DNA from: Colletes latitarsis
Lineage: Eukaryota; Arthropoda; Insecta; Hymenoptera; Colletidae
Direction: 5' to 3'
Length of the DNA: 64,000 nt
Assembly: GCF_051014445.1 (NCBI RefSeq)
Contig: NW_027488369.1
Span: 12,728,001 to 12,792,000, forward strand
A program made the position numbers and the translations under genes. Shown here piece after piece: positions 14,101 to 27,660 of the stretch; position 1 is the first letter of the stretch, and each line of letters begins with the position of its first letter. Under the pieces are notes generated by a model, which searched no databases, had not been told where the DNA came from, and saw only the letters and a list, made by a program, of their open reading frames with translations.

Positions 14101-14408
14101 TGGCTAGATCCTGGGCTGTTTCTGGTTTGTATCACGTAGTAATGTGGTACCACGCTGAAACAGTCAATTAATCCTGGTTTCGATAAATATTTTAGAGGAT
14201 AACGCAAGTTAGGTCTGGGATAGGTCTGGGAATCGCCCTAATCAGGCTCATACTTTCGGGTTTTTCACGTACTTGTTGAACTGATCCTGGGTTTTTTCTG
14301 GTTTGGATCACGTAGTAATGTGGTACCACACTGAAACGGTCAATTAAACCTGGTTTCGATCAATATTTTAGGGGATAACGCAAGTTAGGTCTGGGATAGG
14401 TCTGGGAT
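11085..14408. repeat. Downstream copy of the 6850-10352 segment, one monomer deleted
   Basis: Second copy of the 3.5-kb segment. At about 11904 the sequence jumps from AGAGGGTAACGC directly to AAGTTAGGTCTGGG, skipping the 176 bp present at about 7681-7856 in the upstream copy. Homology ends near 14408, where the upstream copy turns to TTTTCACTCATC. A whole-monomer deletion with the register kept is the typical product of unequal exchange or replication slippage. Confidence 0.8.
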
Positions 14409-17400
14409 TTGCCCTCATCAGACTCATACTTTCGCATTCTTCACATACTTGTTGAACTGATCCTGGGTTTTTACTGGTTTGGATCACGTAGTAGTGTGGT
14501 ACCACACTGAAACAGTCAATTAAACCTGGTTTCGATCAATATTTTAGGGGATAACGCAAGTTAGGTCTGGGATAGGTCGGGGATTTGCCCTCATCAGGCT
14601 CATACATTCGCATTCTTCACATACTTGTTGAACTGATCCTGGGTTTTTTCTGGTTTGAATCACGTAGTAATGTGGTACCACACTGAAACGGTCAATTAAA
14701 CCTGGTTTCGATCAATATTTTAGAGGATAACGCAAGTTAGGTCTGGGATAGGTCTGGGATTTGACCTCATCAGACTCATACTTTCGCACACTTCACATAC
14801 ACGTTGCACAGATCCTGGGTCATTTTCTGGTTTGGATCACGTAGTAATGAAGTACAACACTGAAACAGTCAATTAAACCTGGTTTCCATCAATATCTTAG
14901 AGGACAACGCAAGTTAGGTCTGGGGTAGGTCTGGGATTTGCCCTCATCAGGCTCATACTTTCGCGTTTTTCACATACTTGTTGAACAGATCCTGGGTTTT
15001 TTCTGGTTTGGATCACGTAGTAATGTGGTACCACACTGAAACAGTCGATTAAACCTGGTTTCGATCAATATTTTACAGGATAACGCATGTTAGGTCTATG
15101 TTAGCCCTGGGATTCTCACTCATCAGACTCATACTTTCGCATTCTTCACATACTTGTTGAACTGATCCTGGGTTTTTTCTGGTTTGGATCACGTAGTAAT
15201 GTGGTACCGCACTGAAATAGTCGATTAAACCTGGTTTCCATCAATATCTTAGAGGACAACGCAAGTTAGGTCTGGGGTAGGTCTGGGATTTGCCCTCATC
15301 AGGCTCATACTTTCGCGTTTTTCACATACTTGTTGAACAGATCCTGGGTTTTTTCTGGTTTGGATCACGTAGTAATGTGGTACCACACTGAAACAGTCGA
15401 TTAAACCTGGTTTCGATCAATATTTTACAGGATAACGCATGTTAGGTCTATGTTAGCCCTGGGATTCTCACTCATCAGACTCATACTTTCGCATTCTTCA
15501 CATACTTGTTGAACTGATCCTGGGTTTTTTCTGGTTTGGATCACGTAGTAATGTGGGACAACACTGAAACAGTCAATTTAACCTGGTTTCGATCAATATT
15601 TTAGAGAATAATTCATGTTAGGTGTAGGTTAGGTCTGGGATTTGCTCTTATCAGGCTCATTCTTTCGCCTATTTCTCATACTTGATGGCTAGATCCTGGG
15701 CTTTATCTGGATTGTATAACGTAGTAATGAAGTACAACACTGAAACAGTCGATTAAACCTGGTTTCGATCAATATTTTAGAGGATAACGCAAGTTAGGTC
15801 TGGGATAGGTCTGGGATTTGACCTCATCAGACTCATACTTTCGCACACTTCACATACTCGTTGAACAGATCCTGGGTTATTTTCTGGTTTGGATCACATA
15901 GTAATGTGGTCCCACACTGAAGCAGTCGATTAAACCAGGTTTCGATCAATATTTTAGAGGATAACGCAAGTTAGGTCTGGGATAGGTCTGGGATTTGACA
16001 TCATCAGACTCATACTTTCGCATTCTTCACATACTTGTTGAACGGATCCTGGGTTTTTTCTGGTTTGGATCACGTAGTAATGTGGGACCACACTGAAACA
16101 GTCAATTAAACCTGGTTTCGATCAATATTTTAGAGAATAATTCATGTTTGGTCTAGGTTAGGTCTGGGATTTACTCTCATCAGGCCCATTCTTTCGCATA
16201 TTACTGATACTTGACGGCTAGATCCTGGGCTTTTTCTGGATTGGATCACGTAGTAATGTGGGACCACACTGAAACAATCAATTAAACCTGGTTTTGATAA
16301 ATATTTTAGAGGATAGCGCATGTTAGGTCTGGGATAGGTCTGGGATTTGCCCTCATCAGACTCATACTTTCGCACACTTCACATACTCATTGAACAGATC
16401 CTGGGTTATTTTCTGGTTTGGATCACATTGTAATGTGGTAGCACACTGAAACAGTCGATTAAACCAGGTTTCGATCAATACTTTTGAGGATAACGCATGT
16501 CAGGTCTGGGTTAGGTCTAGGATTTGCTCTCGTCAGGCTCATACTTTCGCATATTTCTCATACTTCATGGCTAGATCCTGGGCTATTTCTGGATTGGATC
16601 ACGTAGTAATGTGGGACCACACTGAAACAATCAATTAATCCTGGTTTCGATAAATATTTTAGAGGATAACGCAAGTTAGGTCTGGGATAGGTCTGGGAAT
16701 CGCCCTAATCAGGCTCATACTTTCGGGTTTTTCACGTACTTGTTGAACTGATCCTGGGTTTTTTCTGGTTTCGATCACGTAGTAATGTGGTACCACACTG
16801 AAACAGTCGATTAAACCTGGTTTCGATCCATATTTTAGAGGATAACGCAAGTTAGGTCTGGGGTAGGTCTGGGATTTGAGCTCATCAGACTCATACTTTC
16901 GCACACTTCACATACTCGTTGAACAGATCCTGGGTTTTTTCTGGTTTGGATCACGTAGTTATGTGGTACCACACTGAAACGGTCAATTAAACCTGGTTTC
17001 GATCAATATTTTAGGGGATAACGCAAGTTAGGTCTGGGATAGGTCGGGGATTTGCCCTCATCAGGCTCATACATTCGCATTCTTCACATACTTGTTGAAC
17101 TGATCCTGGGTTTTTTCTGGTTTGAATCACGTAGTAATGTGGTACCACACTGAAACGGTCAATTAAACCTGGTTTCGATCAATATTTTAGAGGATAACGC
17201 AAGTTAGGTCTGGGATAGGTCTGGGATTTGACCTCATCAGACTCATACTTTCGCACACTTCACATACACGTTGCACAGATCCTGGGTTATTTTCTGGTTT
17301 GGATCACGTAGTAATGAAGTACAACACTGAAACAGTCAATTAAACCTGGTTTCCATCAATATCTTAGAGGACAACGCAAGTTAGGTCTGGGGTAGGTCTG

Positions 17401-19392
17401 GGATTTGCCCTCATCAGGCTCATGCTTTCGCGTTTTTCACATACTTGTTGAACAGATCGTGGGTTTTTTCTGGTTTGGATCACGTAGTAATGTGGTACCA
17501 CACTGAAACGGTCGATTAAACCTGGTTTCGATCAATATTTTACAGGATATCGCATGTTAGGTCTATGTTAGCCCTGGGATTCTCACTCATCAGACTCATA
17601 CTTTCGCATTCTTCACATACTTGTTGAACTGATCCTGGGTTTTTTCTGGTTTGGATCACGTAGTAATGTGGTACCGCACTGAAATAGTCGATTAAACCTG
17701 GTTACGATCAATATTTTAGAGGATAACGCAAGTTAGGTCTGGGATAGGTCTGGGATTTGACCTCATCAGACTCATACTTTCGCACACTTCACATACTCCT
17801 TGAACAGATCCTGGGTTATTTTCTGGTTTGGATCACGTAGTAATGTGGTACCACACTGAAACAGTCGTCTAAACCAGGTTTCGATCAATATTTTAGAGGA
17901 TAACGCATGTTAGATCTAGGTTAGGTCTGGGATTTTCACTCAGCAGACTCATTCTTTCGCATTCTTCACATACTTGTTGAACAGATCCTGGGTTTTTTCG
18001 GGTTTGGATCACGTAGTAATGTGGTACCACACTGAAACAGTCGATTAAACCTGGTTTCGATCAATATTTTAGAGGATAACGCAAGTTAGGTCTGGGATAG
18101 GTCTGGGATTTGACCACATCAGACTCATACTTTCGCACACTTCACATACTCCTTGAACAGATCCTGGGTTATTTTCTGGTTTGGATCACATAGTAATGTG
18201 GTACCACACTGATACAGTCGATTAAACCAGGTTTCGATCAATATTTTGGAGGATAACGCATGTTAGGCCTAGGTTAGGCCTGGGATTTGCCCTCATCAGG
18301 CTCATACTCTCGCATATTTCTCATACTTCATGGCTAGATCCTGGGCTGTTTCTGGATTGTTTCACGTAGTAATGTGGTACCACGCTGAAACAGTCAATTA
18401 AACCTGGTTTCGATCAATATTTTGGAGGATAACGCATGTTAGGTCTAGGATAGCCCTGGGATTTTCACTCATCAGACTCATACTTTCGCATTCTTCACAT
18501 ACTTGTTGAACTGATCCTGGGTCTTTTCTGGTTTGGATCACGTAGTAATGTGGTGCCAGACTAAAACAGGCGATTAAACCTGGTTTGGATCAATATCTTA
18601 GAGGACAACGCAAGTTAGGTCTGGGATATGTCTGGGATTTGCTCTCATCAGGCTCATACTTTCGCGTTTTTCACATACTTGTTGAACAGATCCTGGGTTT
18701 TTTCTGGTTTGGATCACGCAGTAGTGTGGTACCACGCTGAAACAGTCCATTAAACCTGGTTTGGATCAATATTTTAGAGGATAACGCATGTTAGGTCTAG
18801 GATAGGTCTGGGATTTGCTGTCATCAGGCTCATTCTTTCGCATATTTCTCATGCTTGATGGCTAGATCCTGGGCTTTGTCTAGATTGCATCACGTAGTAA
18901 TGTAGTACCACACTGAAACAGTCAATGAAACCAGGTTTCCATCAATATTTTAGAGGATAACGCAAGTTAGGTCTGGGGTAGGCCTGGGATTTGCCCTCAT
19001 CGTGCTCATACTTTCGCGTTTTTCACATACTTGTTGAACAGATCCTGGGTTTTTTCTGGTTTGGATCACGTAGTAATGTGGTACCACACTGAAATGGTCA
19101 ATTAAACCTGGTTTCGATCAATATTTTAGAGGATAACACATGTTAGGTCTAGGTTAGCCCTGGGAATTTCACTCATCAGACTCATACTTTCGCATTCTTC
19201 ACATACTTGTTGAACTGATCCTGGGTTTTTTCTGGTTTGGATCACGTAGTAATGTGGTGCCAGACTAAAACAGGCGATTAAACCTGGTTTGGATCAATAT
19301 CTTAGAGGACAACGCAAGTTAGGTCTGGGATATGTCTGGGATTTGCTCTCATCAGGCTCATACTTTCGCGTTTTTCACATACTTGTTGAACA

Positions 19393-19755
19393 GATCCTGG
19401 GTTTTTTCTGGTTTGGATCACGTAGTAATGTGGTACCACACTGAAACGGTCAATTAAACCTGGTTTCGATCAATATTTTAGAGGATAACGCAAGTTACGT
19501 CTGGGATAGGTCTAGGATTTGCCCTCATCCGGCTCTTACTTTCGCATATTTCTCATACTTCATGGTTAGATCCTGGGCTATTTCCGGATTGGATCACGTA
19601 GTAAAGTGGTACCACACTGAAACATTCAATGAAACCTGGTCTGGATAAATATTTTAGAGGATAACGCATCTTAGGTCTTGGTTAGGTCTAAGATTTGCCC
19701 TCATCAGGCTCACAGTTTCGCGTTTTTCACATGCTTGTTGAACAGCTCATGGGTT
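19393..19755. repeat. Displaced segment of the 2819-bp higher-order unit
   Basis: About two monomers that match 541-905 closely, including rare linked variants: CAAGTTACGTCTGGG, CATCCGGCTCTTAC, TTTCCGGATTGG, AGTAAAGTGG and ACGCATCTTAGG. The flanks belong to other monomer types, so this looks like a short patch copied or exchanged from the 1-7163 block, more than 12 kb away. Confidence 0.8.
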
Positions 19756-21010
19756 TTTTCTGGTTTGGGTCACGTAGGAGTGTGATACCACACTGAAACA
19801 GTCGATTAAACCTGGCTTCGATCAATATTTTAGTGGATAGCGCATGTTAGGTCTAGGTTAGCACTGGGATTTTCACTCATCAGACTCATACTTTCGCATT
19901 CTTCACATACTTGTTGAACTGATCCTGGGTTTTTTCTGGTTTGGATCACGTAGTAATGTGGTACCACACTGAAACAGTCGATTAAACCTGGTTTCGATCA
20001 ATATTTTAGAGGACAACGCAAGTTAGGTCTAGGTTAGCCCTGGGATTTGCTGTCATCAGGCTCATACTTTCGCATTCTTCACATACTTGTTGAACTGATC
20101 CTGGGTTTTTTCTGGTTTGGATCACGTAGTAATGTGGTACCACACTGAAACAGTCGATTAAACCTGGCTTCGATCAATATTTTAGTGGATAGCGCATGTT
20201 AGGTCTAGGTTAGCACTGGGATTTTCACTCATCAGACTCATACTTTCGCATTCTTCACATACTTGTTGAACTGATCCTGGGCTTTGTCTAGATTGCACCA
20301 CGTAGTAATGTAGTACCACACTGAAACAGTCAATGAAACCAGGTTTCCATCAATATTTTAGAGGACAACGCAAGTTAGGTCTAGGCAAGGCCTGAGATTT
20401 TCACTGATCAGACTCATACTTTCGCATTCTTCACATACTTGTTGATCGGATCCTGGGTTTTTTCTGGTTTGGATCACGTAGTAATGTGGCACCACACTGA
20501 AACATTCAATTAAACCTGGTCTTGATAAATATTTTAGAGGCTAACGCATGTTAGGTTTGGGTTAGGTCTAGGATTTGCCCTCATCAGGCTCATACTTTCG
20601 CATATTTCTCAAACTTGATGGCTAGATCCTGGGCTTTTTCTGGATTGCATCACGTAGTAATGTGGTACCACACTGAAACTTTCAATTAAACCTGGCCTTG
20701 ATAAATATTTTAGAGGCTAACGCATGTTAGGTCTGGGTTAGGTCTAGGATTTGCCCTCATCAGGCACATACTTTCGCATATTTCTCATAATCCATGGCTA
20801 GGTCCTGGGCTTTTTCTGGATTGCATCACGTAGTAATGAAGTACAACACTGAAACAGTCAATTAAACCTGGTTTCCATCAATATCTTAGAGGACAACGCA
20901 AGTTAGGTCTGGGATAGGTCTTGGATTTGCCCTCATGAGACTCATACTTTTGCGTTTTTCACATACTTGTTGAACAGATCCTGGGTTTTTTCTGGTTTGG
21001 ATCACGTAGT

Positions 21011-21026
21011 AGTGTGGTACCACACT
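21011..21026. other. Example of the satellite dyad: 16-bp perfect palindrome
   Basis: AGTGTGGTACCACACT is its own reverse complement. Monomers reading GTAGTGTGG carry this 16-bp form (also at 27694-27709). The commoner GTAATGTGG form keeps a 12-bp palindrome, TGTGGTACCACA (for example 570-581). It occurs once per monomer in the GGTACC-bearing subfamilies and is broken in GGGACC, AGTACA and GGTGCC variants. A dimeric protein-binding site is possible but unproven. Confidence 0.75.
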
Positions 21027-23392
21027 GAAACAGTCCATTATACCTGGTTTGGATCAATATTTTAGAGGATAACGCATGCTAGGTCTAGGTTTGTTCTGGG
21101 ATTTTCACTCATCAGACTCATACTTTCGCAGTCTTCACATACTTGTTGAACGGATCGTGGTTTTTTTCTGGTTTGGATCACGTAGTAATGTGGTGCCAGA
21201 CTAAAACAGGCGATTAAACCTGGTTTGGATCAATATCTTAGAGGACAACGCAAGTTAGGTCTGGGATATGTCTGGGATTTGCTCTCATCAGGCTCATACT
21301 TTCGCGTTTTTCACATACTTGTTGAACAGATCCTGGGTCTTTTCTGGTTTGGATCACGCAGTAGTGTGGTACCACGCTGAAACAGTCCATTAAACCTGGT
21401 TTGGATCAATATTTTAGAGGATAACGCATGTTAGGTCTAGGTTAGGCCTGGGATTTTCACTCATCAGACTCATACTTTCGCATTCTTCACATACTTGTTG
21501 AACGGATCCTGGGTTTTTTCTGGTTTGGATCACGTAGTAATGTGGGACCACACTGAAACAGTCAATTAAACCTGGTTTCGATCAATATTTTAGAGAACAA
21601 TTCATGTTAGGTCTAGGTCAGGTCTGGGATTTGCTCTCATCAGGCTCATTCTTTCGCATATTTCTCATACTTGATGGCTAGATCCTGAGCTTCTTCTCGA
21701 TTGCATCACGTAGTAATGAAGTATATCACAGAAACAGTCAATTAAACCTGGTTTCCATCATTATCTTAGAGGACAACGCAAGTTAGGCCTGGGATATGTC
21801 TGGGATTTGCCCTCATCAGGCTCATACTTTCACGTTTTTCACATACTTGTTGAACAGATCCTGGGTTATTTCTGGTTTGGATCACGTAGTAGTGTGGTAC
21901 CACGCTGAAACAGTCCATTAAACCTGGTTTGGATCAATATTTTAGAGGATAACGCATGTTAGGTCTAGGATAGGTCTGGGATTTGCTGTCATCAGGCTCA
22001 TTCTTTCGCATATTTCTCATGCTTGATGGCTAGATCCTGGGCTTTGTCTAGATTGCATCACGTAGTAATGTAGTACCACACTGAAACAGTCAATGAAACC
22101 AGGTTTCCATCAATATTCTAGAGGATAACGCAAGTTAGGTCTGGGATAGGTCTGGGATTTGACCTCATCAGACTCATACTTTCGCACACTTCACAAACAC
22201 GTTGCACAGATCCTGGGTTATTTTCTGGTTTGGATCACGTAGTAATGAAGTACAACACTGAAACAGTCAATTAAACCTGGTTTCCATCAATATCATAGAG
22301 GACAACGCAAGTTAGGTCTGGGGTAGGTCTGGGATTTGCCCTCATCGTGCTCATACTTTCGCGTTTTTCACATACTTGTTGAACAGATCCTGGGTTTTTT
22401 CTGGTTTGGATCACGTAGTAATGTGGTACCACACTGAAACAGTCGATTAAACCCGGTTTCGATCAATATTTTACAGGATAACGCATGTTAGGTCTATGTT
22501 AGCCCTGGGATTCTCACTCATCAGACTCATACTTTCGCATTCTTCACATACTTGTTGAACTGATCCTGGGTTTTTTCTGGTTTGGATCACGTAGTAATGT
22601 GGTACCGCACTGAAATACTCGATTAAACGTGGTTTCGATCAATATTTTAGAGGATAACGCAAGTTAGGTCTGGGATAGGTCTGGGATTTGACCTCATCAG
22701 ACTCACATACTTTCGCACACTTCACATACTCCTTGAACAGATCCTGGGTTATTTTCTGGTTTGGATCACACAGTAATGTGGTACCACACTGAAACAGTCG
22801 ATTAAACCTGGTTTCGATCAATATTTTAGAGGATAACGCAAGTTAGGTCTGGGATAGGTCTGGGATTTGACCTCATCAGACTCATACTTTCGCACACTTC
22901 ACATACTCCTTGAACAGATCCTGGGTTATTTTCTGGTTTGGATCACGTAGTAATGTGGTACCACACTGAAACAGTCGACTAGACCAGGTTTCGATCAATA
23001 TTTTAGAGGATAACGCATGTTAGATCTAAGTTAGGTCTGGGATTTTCACTCATCAGACTCATTCTTTCGCATTCTTCACATACTTGTTGAACAGATCCTG
23101 GGTTTTTTCTGGTTTGGATCACGTAGTAATGTGGTACCACACTGAAACAGTCGATTAAACCTGGTTTCGATCAATATTTTAGAGGATAACGCAAGTTAGG
23201 TCTGGGATAGGTCTGGGATTTGACCTCATCAGACTCATACTTTCGCACACTTCACATACTCCTTGAACAGATCCTGGGTTATTTTCTGGTTTGGATCACA
23301 TAGTAATGTGGTACCACACTGATACAGTCGATTAAACCAGGTTTCGATCAATATTTTGGAGGATAACGCATGTTAGGCCTAGGTTAGGCCTG

Positions 23393-26300
23393 GGATTTTC
23401 TCTCATCAGGCTCATTCTTTCGCATATTTCTCATACTTGATGGCTAGATCCTGGGCTTTTTCTGGATTACATCACGTAGTAATGTAGTACCACACTGAAA
23501 CAGTCAATGAAACCTGGTTTCCATCAATATTTTAGAGGACAACGCATGTTAGGTCTAGGTTAGCCCTGGGAATTACACTCATCAGACTCATACCTTCGCA
23601 TTTTTCACATACTTGTTGAACGGATCCTGGGTTTTTTCTGGTTTGGATCACGTAGTAATGTGGCACCACACTGAAACGGTCAATTAAACCTGGTTTCTAT
23701 ATATTTTTTAGAGAATAATTCATGTTAGGTCAAGGTTAGGTCTGGGATTTGCTCTCATCAGGCTCATTCTTTCGCATATTTCTCATACTTCATGGCTAGA
23801 TCCTGGGCTGTTTCTGGATTGTATCACGTAGTAATGTGGTACCACGCTGAAACAGTCAATTAAACCTGGTTTCGCTCAATATTTTAGAGGATAACGCATG
23901 TTAGGTCTAGGTTAGGTCTGGGATTTTCTCTCATCAGGCTCATTCTTTCGCATATTTCTCATACTTGATGGCTAGATCCTGGGCTTTTTCTGGATTACAT
24001 CACGTAGTAATGTAGTACCACACTGAAACAGTCAATGAAACCTGGTTTCCATCAATATTTTAGAGGACAACGCATGTTAGGTCTAGGTTAGCCCTGGGAA
24101 TTACACTCATCAGACTTATACTTTCGCATATTTCTCATACTTCAAGGCTAGATCCTGGGCTGTTTCTGGATTGCATCACGTAGTAATGTGGTACCACACT
24201 GAAACATTCAATTAAACCTGGCCTTGATAAATATTTTAGAGGCTAACGCATGTTAGGTCTGGGTTAGGTCTAGGATTTGCCCTCATCAGGCTCATACTTT
24301 CGCATATTTCTCATACTTGATGGCTAGATCCTGGGCTTTTTCTGGATTACATCACGTAGTAATGTAGTACCACGCTGAATCAGACAATGAAACCTGGTTT
24401 CCATCAATATTTTAGAGGACAACGCATGTTAGGTCTAGGTAAGGCCTGCGATTTTCATTCATCAGACTCATACTTTCGCATTCTTCACATACTTGTTGAA
24501 CGGATCCTGGGTTTTTTCTGGTTTGGATCACGTAGTAATGTGGTACCACACTGAAACAGTCCATTAAACCTGGTCTTGATAAATATTTTAGAGGATAACG
24601 CAAGTTAGGTCTGGGATAGGTCTGGGATTTGCCCTCATCAGGCTCATACTTTCGCGTTTTTCACATACTTGTTGAACAGATCCTGGGTTTTTTCTGGTTT
24701 GGGTCACGTAGTAGTGTGATACCACACTGAAACAGTCGTATAATTTGGTTTCGATCAATATTTTAGAGGATAACGCATGTTAGGTCTAGGTTTGCCCTGG
24801 GAATTACACTCATCAGACTCATACTTTCGCATTCTTCACATACTTGTTGAACGGATCCTGGGTTTTTTCTGGTTTGGATCACGTAGAAATGTAGTACCAC
24901 ACTGAAACAGTCAATGAAACCTGGTTTCCATCAATATTTTAGAGGACAACGCATGTTAGGTCTAGGTTAGCCCTGGGAATTACACTCATCAGAATAATGG
25001 TTTCGCATTCTTCACATACTTATTGAACTGATCCTGGGTTTTTTCTGGTTTGGATCACGTAGTATTGTGGTACCACACTGAAACAGTCAATGAAACCTGG
25101 TTTCCATCAATATTTTAGAGGACAGCGCATGTTAGGTCTAGGTAAGGCCTGGGATTTTCACTCATCAGACTCATACTTTCGCATTCTTCACATACTTGTT
25201 GAACGGATCCTGGGTTTTTTCTGGTTTGGATCACGTAGTAATGTGGTACCACACTGAAACAGTCCATTAAACCTGGTCTTGATAAATATTTTAGAGGATA
25301 ACGCATGTTAGGTCTGGGTTAGGTCTAGGATTTGCCCTCATCAGGCTCATACTTTCGCATATTTCTCATACTTCAAGGCTAGATACTGGGCTGTTTCTGG
25401 ATTGTATCACGTAGTAATGTGGTACCACGCTGAAACAGTCAATTAAACCTGGTTTCGATCAATATTTTAGAGAATAATTCATGTTAGGTCAAGGTTAGGC
25501 CTGGGATTTGCTCTCATCAGGCTCATTCTTTCGCATATTTCTCATACTTGATGGCTAGATCCTGGGCTTTTTCTGGATTGCATCACGTAGTAATGTAGTA
25601 CCACACTGAAACAGTCAATCAAACCTGGTTTCCATCAATATTTTAGAGGACAACGCAAGTTAGGTCTAGGTAAGGCCTGAGATTTTCACTGATCAGACTC
25701 ATACTTTCGCATTCTTCACATACTTGTTGAACGCATCCTGGGTTTTTTCTAGTTTGGATCACGTAGTAATGTGGTACCACACTGAAACAGTCAATGAAAC
25801 CTGGTTTCGATCTGTATTTTAGAGGATAGCGCAAGTTAGGTCTGGGATAGTTCTAGGATTTGCCCTCATCAGGCTCTTACTTTCGCATATTTCTCATACT
25901 TCATGGCTAGATCCTGGGCTATATCTGGATTGGATCACGTAGTAAAGTGGTACCACACAGAAACATTCAATGAAACCTGGTCTGGATAAATATTTTAGAG
26001 GTTAACGCATCTTAGGTCTGGGTTAGGTCTAAGATTTGCCCTCATCAGGCCCACAGTTTAGCGTTTTTCACATACTTGTTGAACGGATCCTGGGTTTTTT
26101 CTGGTTTGGATCACGTAGTAATGTGGTACCACACTGAAACGGTCAATTAAACCTGGTTTCGATCAATATTTTAGAGAATAATTCATGTTAGGTCAAGGTT
26201 AGGTCTGGGATTTGCTCTCATCAGGCTCATTCTTTCGCATATTTCTCATACTTCATGGCTGGATCCTGGGCTGTTTCTGGATTGTATCACGTAGTAATGT

Positions 26301-27660
26301 GGTACCACGCTGAAGCAGTCAATTAAAACTGGTTTCGCTCAATATTTTAGAGGATAACGCATGTTAGGTCTAGGTTAGGGCTGGGATATTCTCTCATCAG
26401 GCTCATTCTTTCGCATATTTCTCATACTTGATGGCTAGATCCTGGGCTTCTTCTGGATTGCATCACGTAGTAATGTAGTACCACACTGAAGCAGTCAATG
26501 AAACCTGGTTTCGATCAATATTTTAGAGGATAACGCATGTTAGGTCTAAGTTTGCCCTGGGAATTACACTCATCAGACTCATCCTTTCGCATTCTTCACA
26601 TACTTGTTAAACGGATCCTGGGTTTTTTCTGGTTTGGATCACGCAGTAATGTACTACCACACTGAAACAGTCAATGAAACCTGGTTTCCATCAATATTTT
26701 AGAGGACAACGCATGTTAGGTCTAGGTTAGCCCTGGGAATTACACTCATCAGAATAATGCTTTCGCATTCTTCACATACTTATTGAACTGATCCTGGGTT
26801 TTTTCTGGTTTGGATCACGTAGTATTGTGGTACCACACTGAAACAGTCAATGAAACCTGGTTTCCATCAATATTTTAGAGGACAGCGCATGGTAGGTCTA
26901 GGTAAGGCCTGGGATTTTCACTCATCAGAATCATACTTTCGCATTCTTCACATACTTGTTGAACGGATCCTGGGTTTTTTCTGGTTTGGATCACGTAGTA
27001 ATGTGGTACCACACTGAAACAGTCCATTAAACCTGGTCTTGATAAATATTTTAGAGGATAACGCATGTTAGGTCTGGGTTAGGTCTAGGATTTGCCCTCA
27101 TCAGGCTCATACTTTCGCATTCTTCACATACTTGTTGAACGCATCCTGGGTTTTTTCTAGTTTGGATCACGTAGTAATGTGGTACCACACTGAAACATTC
27201 AATTAAACCTGGTCTTGATAAATATTTTAGAGAATAACGCATGCTAGGTCTGGGATAGGTCTAGGATTTGCCCTCATCAGGCTCATACTTTCGCATATTT
27301 CTCATACTTCATGGCTAGATCCTGGGCTATTTCTGGGTTGGATCACGTAGTAATGTGGTACCACACTGAAACAGTCAATTAAACCTGGTTTTGATCAATA
27401 TTTTAGAGAATAATTCATGTTAGGTCTAGGTTAGGTCTGGGATTTCCTCTCATCAGGCTCATTCTTTCGCATATTTCACATACTTGATGCCTAGATCCTG
27501 GGCTTTTTCTGGATTGCATCACGCAGTAATGAAGTACAACACTGAAACAGTCAATTAAACCTGGTTTCCATCCATATTTTAGAGGACAACGCATGTTAGG
27601 TCTAGGTTAGGCCTGGGATTTGCCCTCATCAGGGTCATACTGTCGCAGTTTTAACATACT
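23393..27660. repeat. Satellite mosaic with a 10-monomer (1760-bp) partial repeat
   Basis: A 3-monomer (528-bp) repeat is seen at about 23393 and 23921, marked by CTGGATTACATCACG. The stretch from about 24.9 to 25.33 kb recurs at about 26.66-27.09 kb, an offset of 1760 bp or exactly ten monomers, sharing CATCAGAATAATG and GTAGTATTGTGG. No gene seen. Confidence 0.75.

Larger units (their letters stand above)
14409..23392. repeat. Satellite mosaic with short local duplications
   Basis: Monomers of the same family without one dominant higher-order unit. Visible local repeats: a 352-bp dimer around 14886-15590; a segment near 14546 copied near 17013 (offset about 2467 bp) and in part near 22190, all sharing the odd ACACGTTGCACAGATC variant; a segment near 17.75-18.3 kb resembling 22.85-23.4 kb; and a block near 9443-9676 repeated near 16142-16375. 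No gene seen. Confidence 0.75.
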
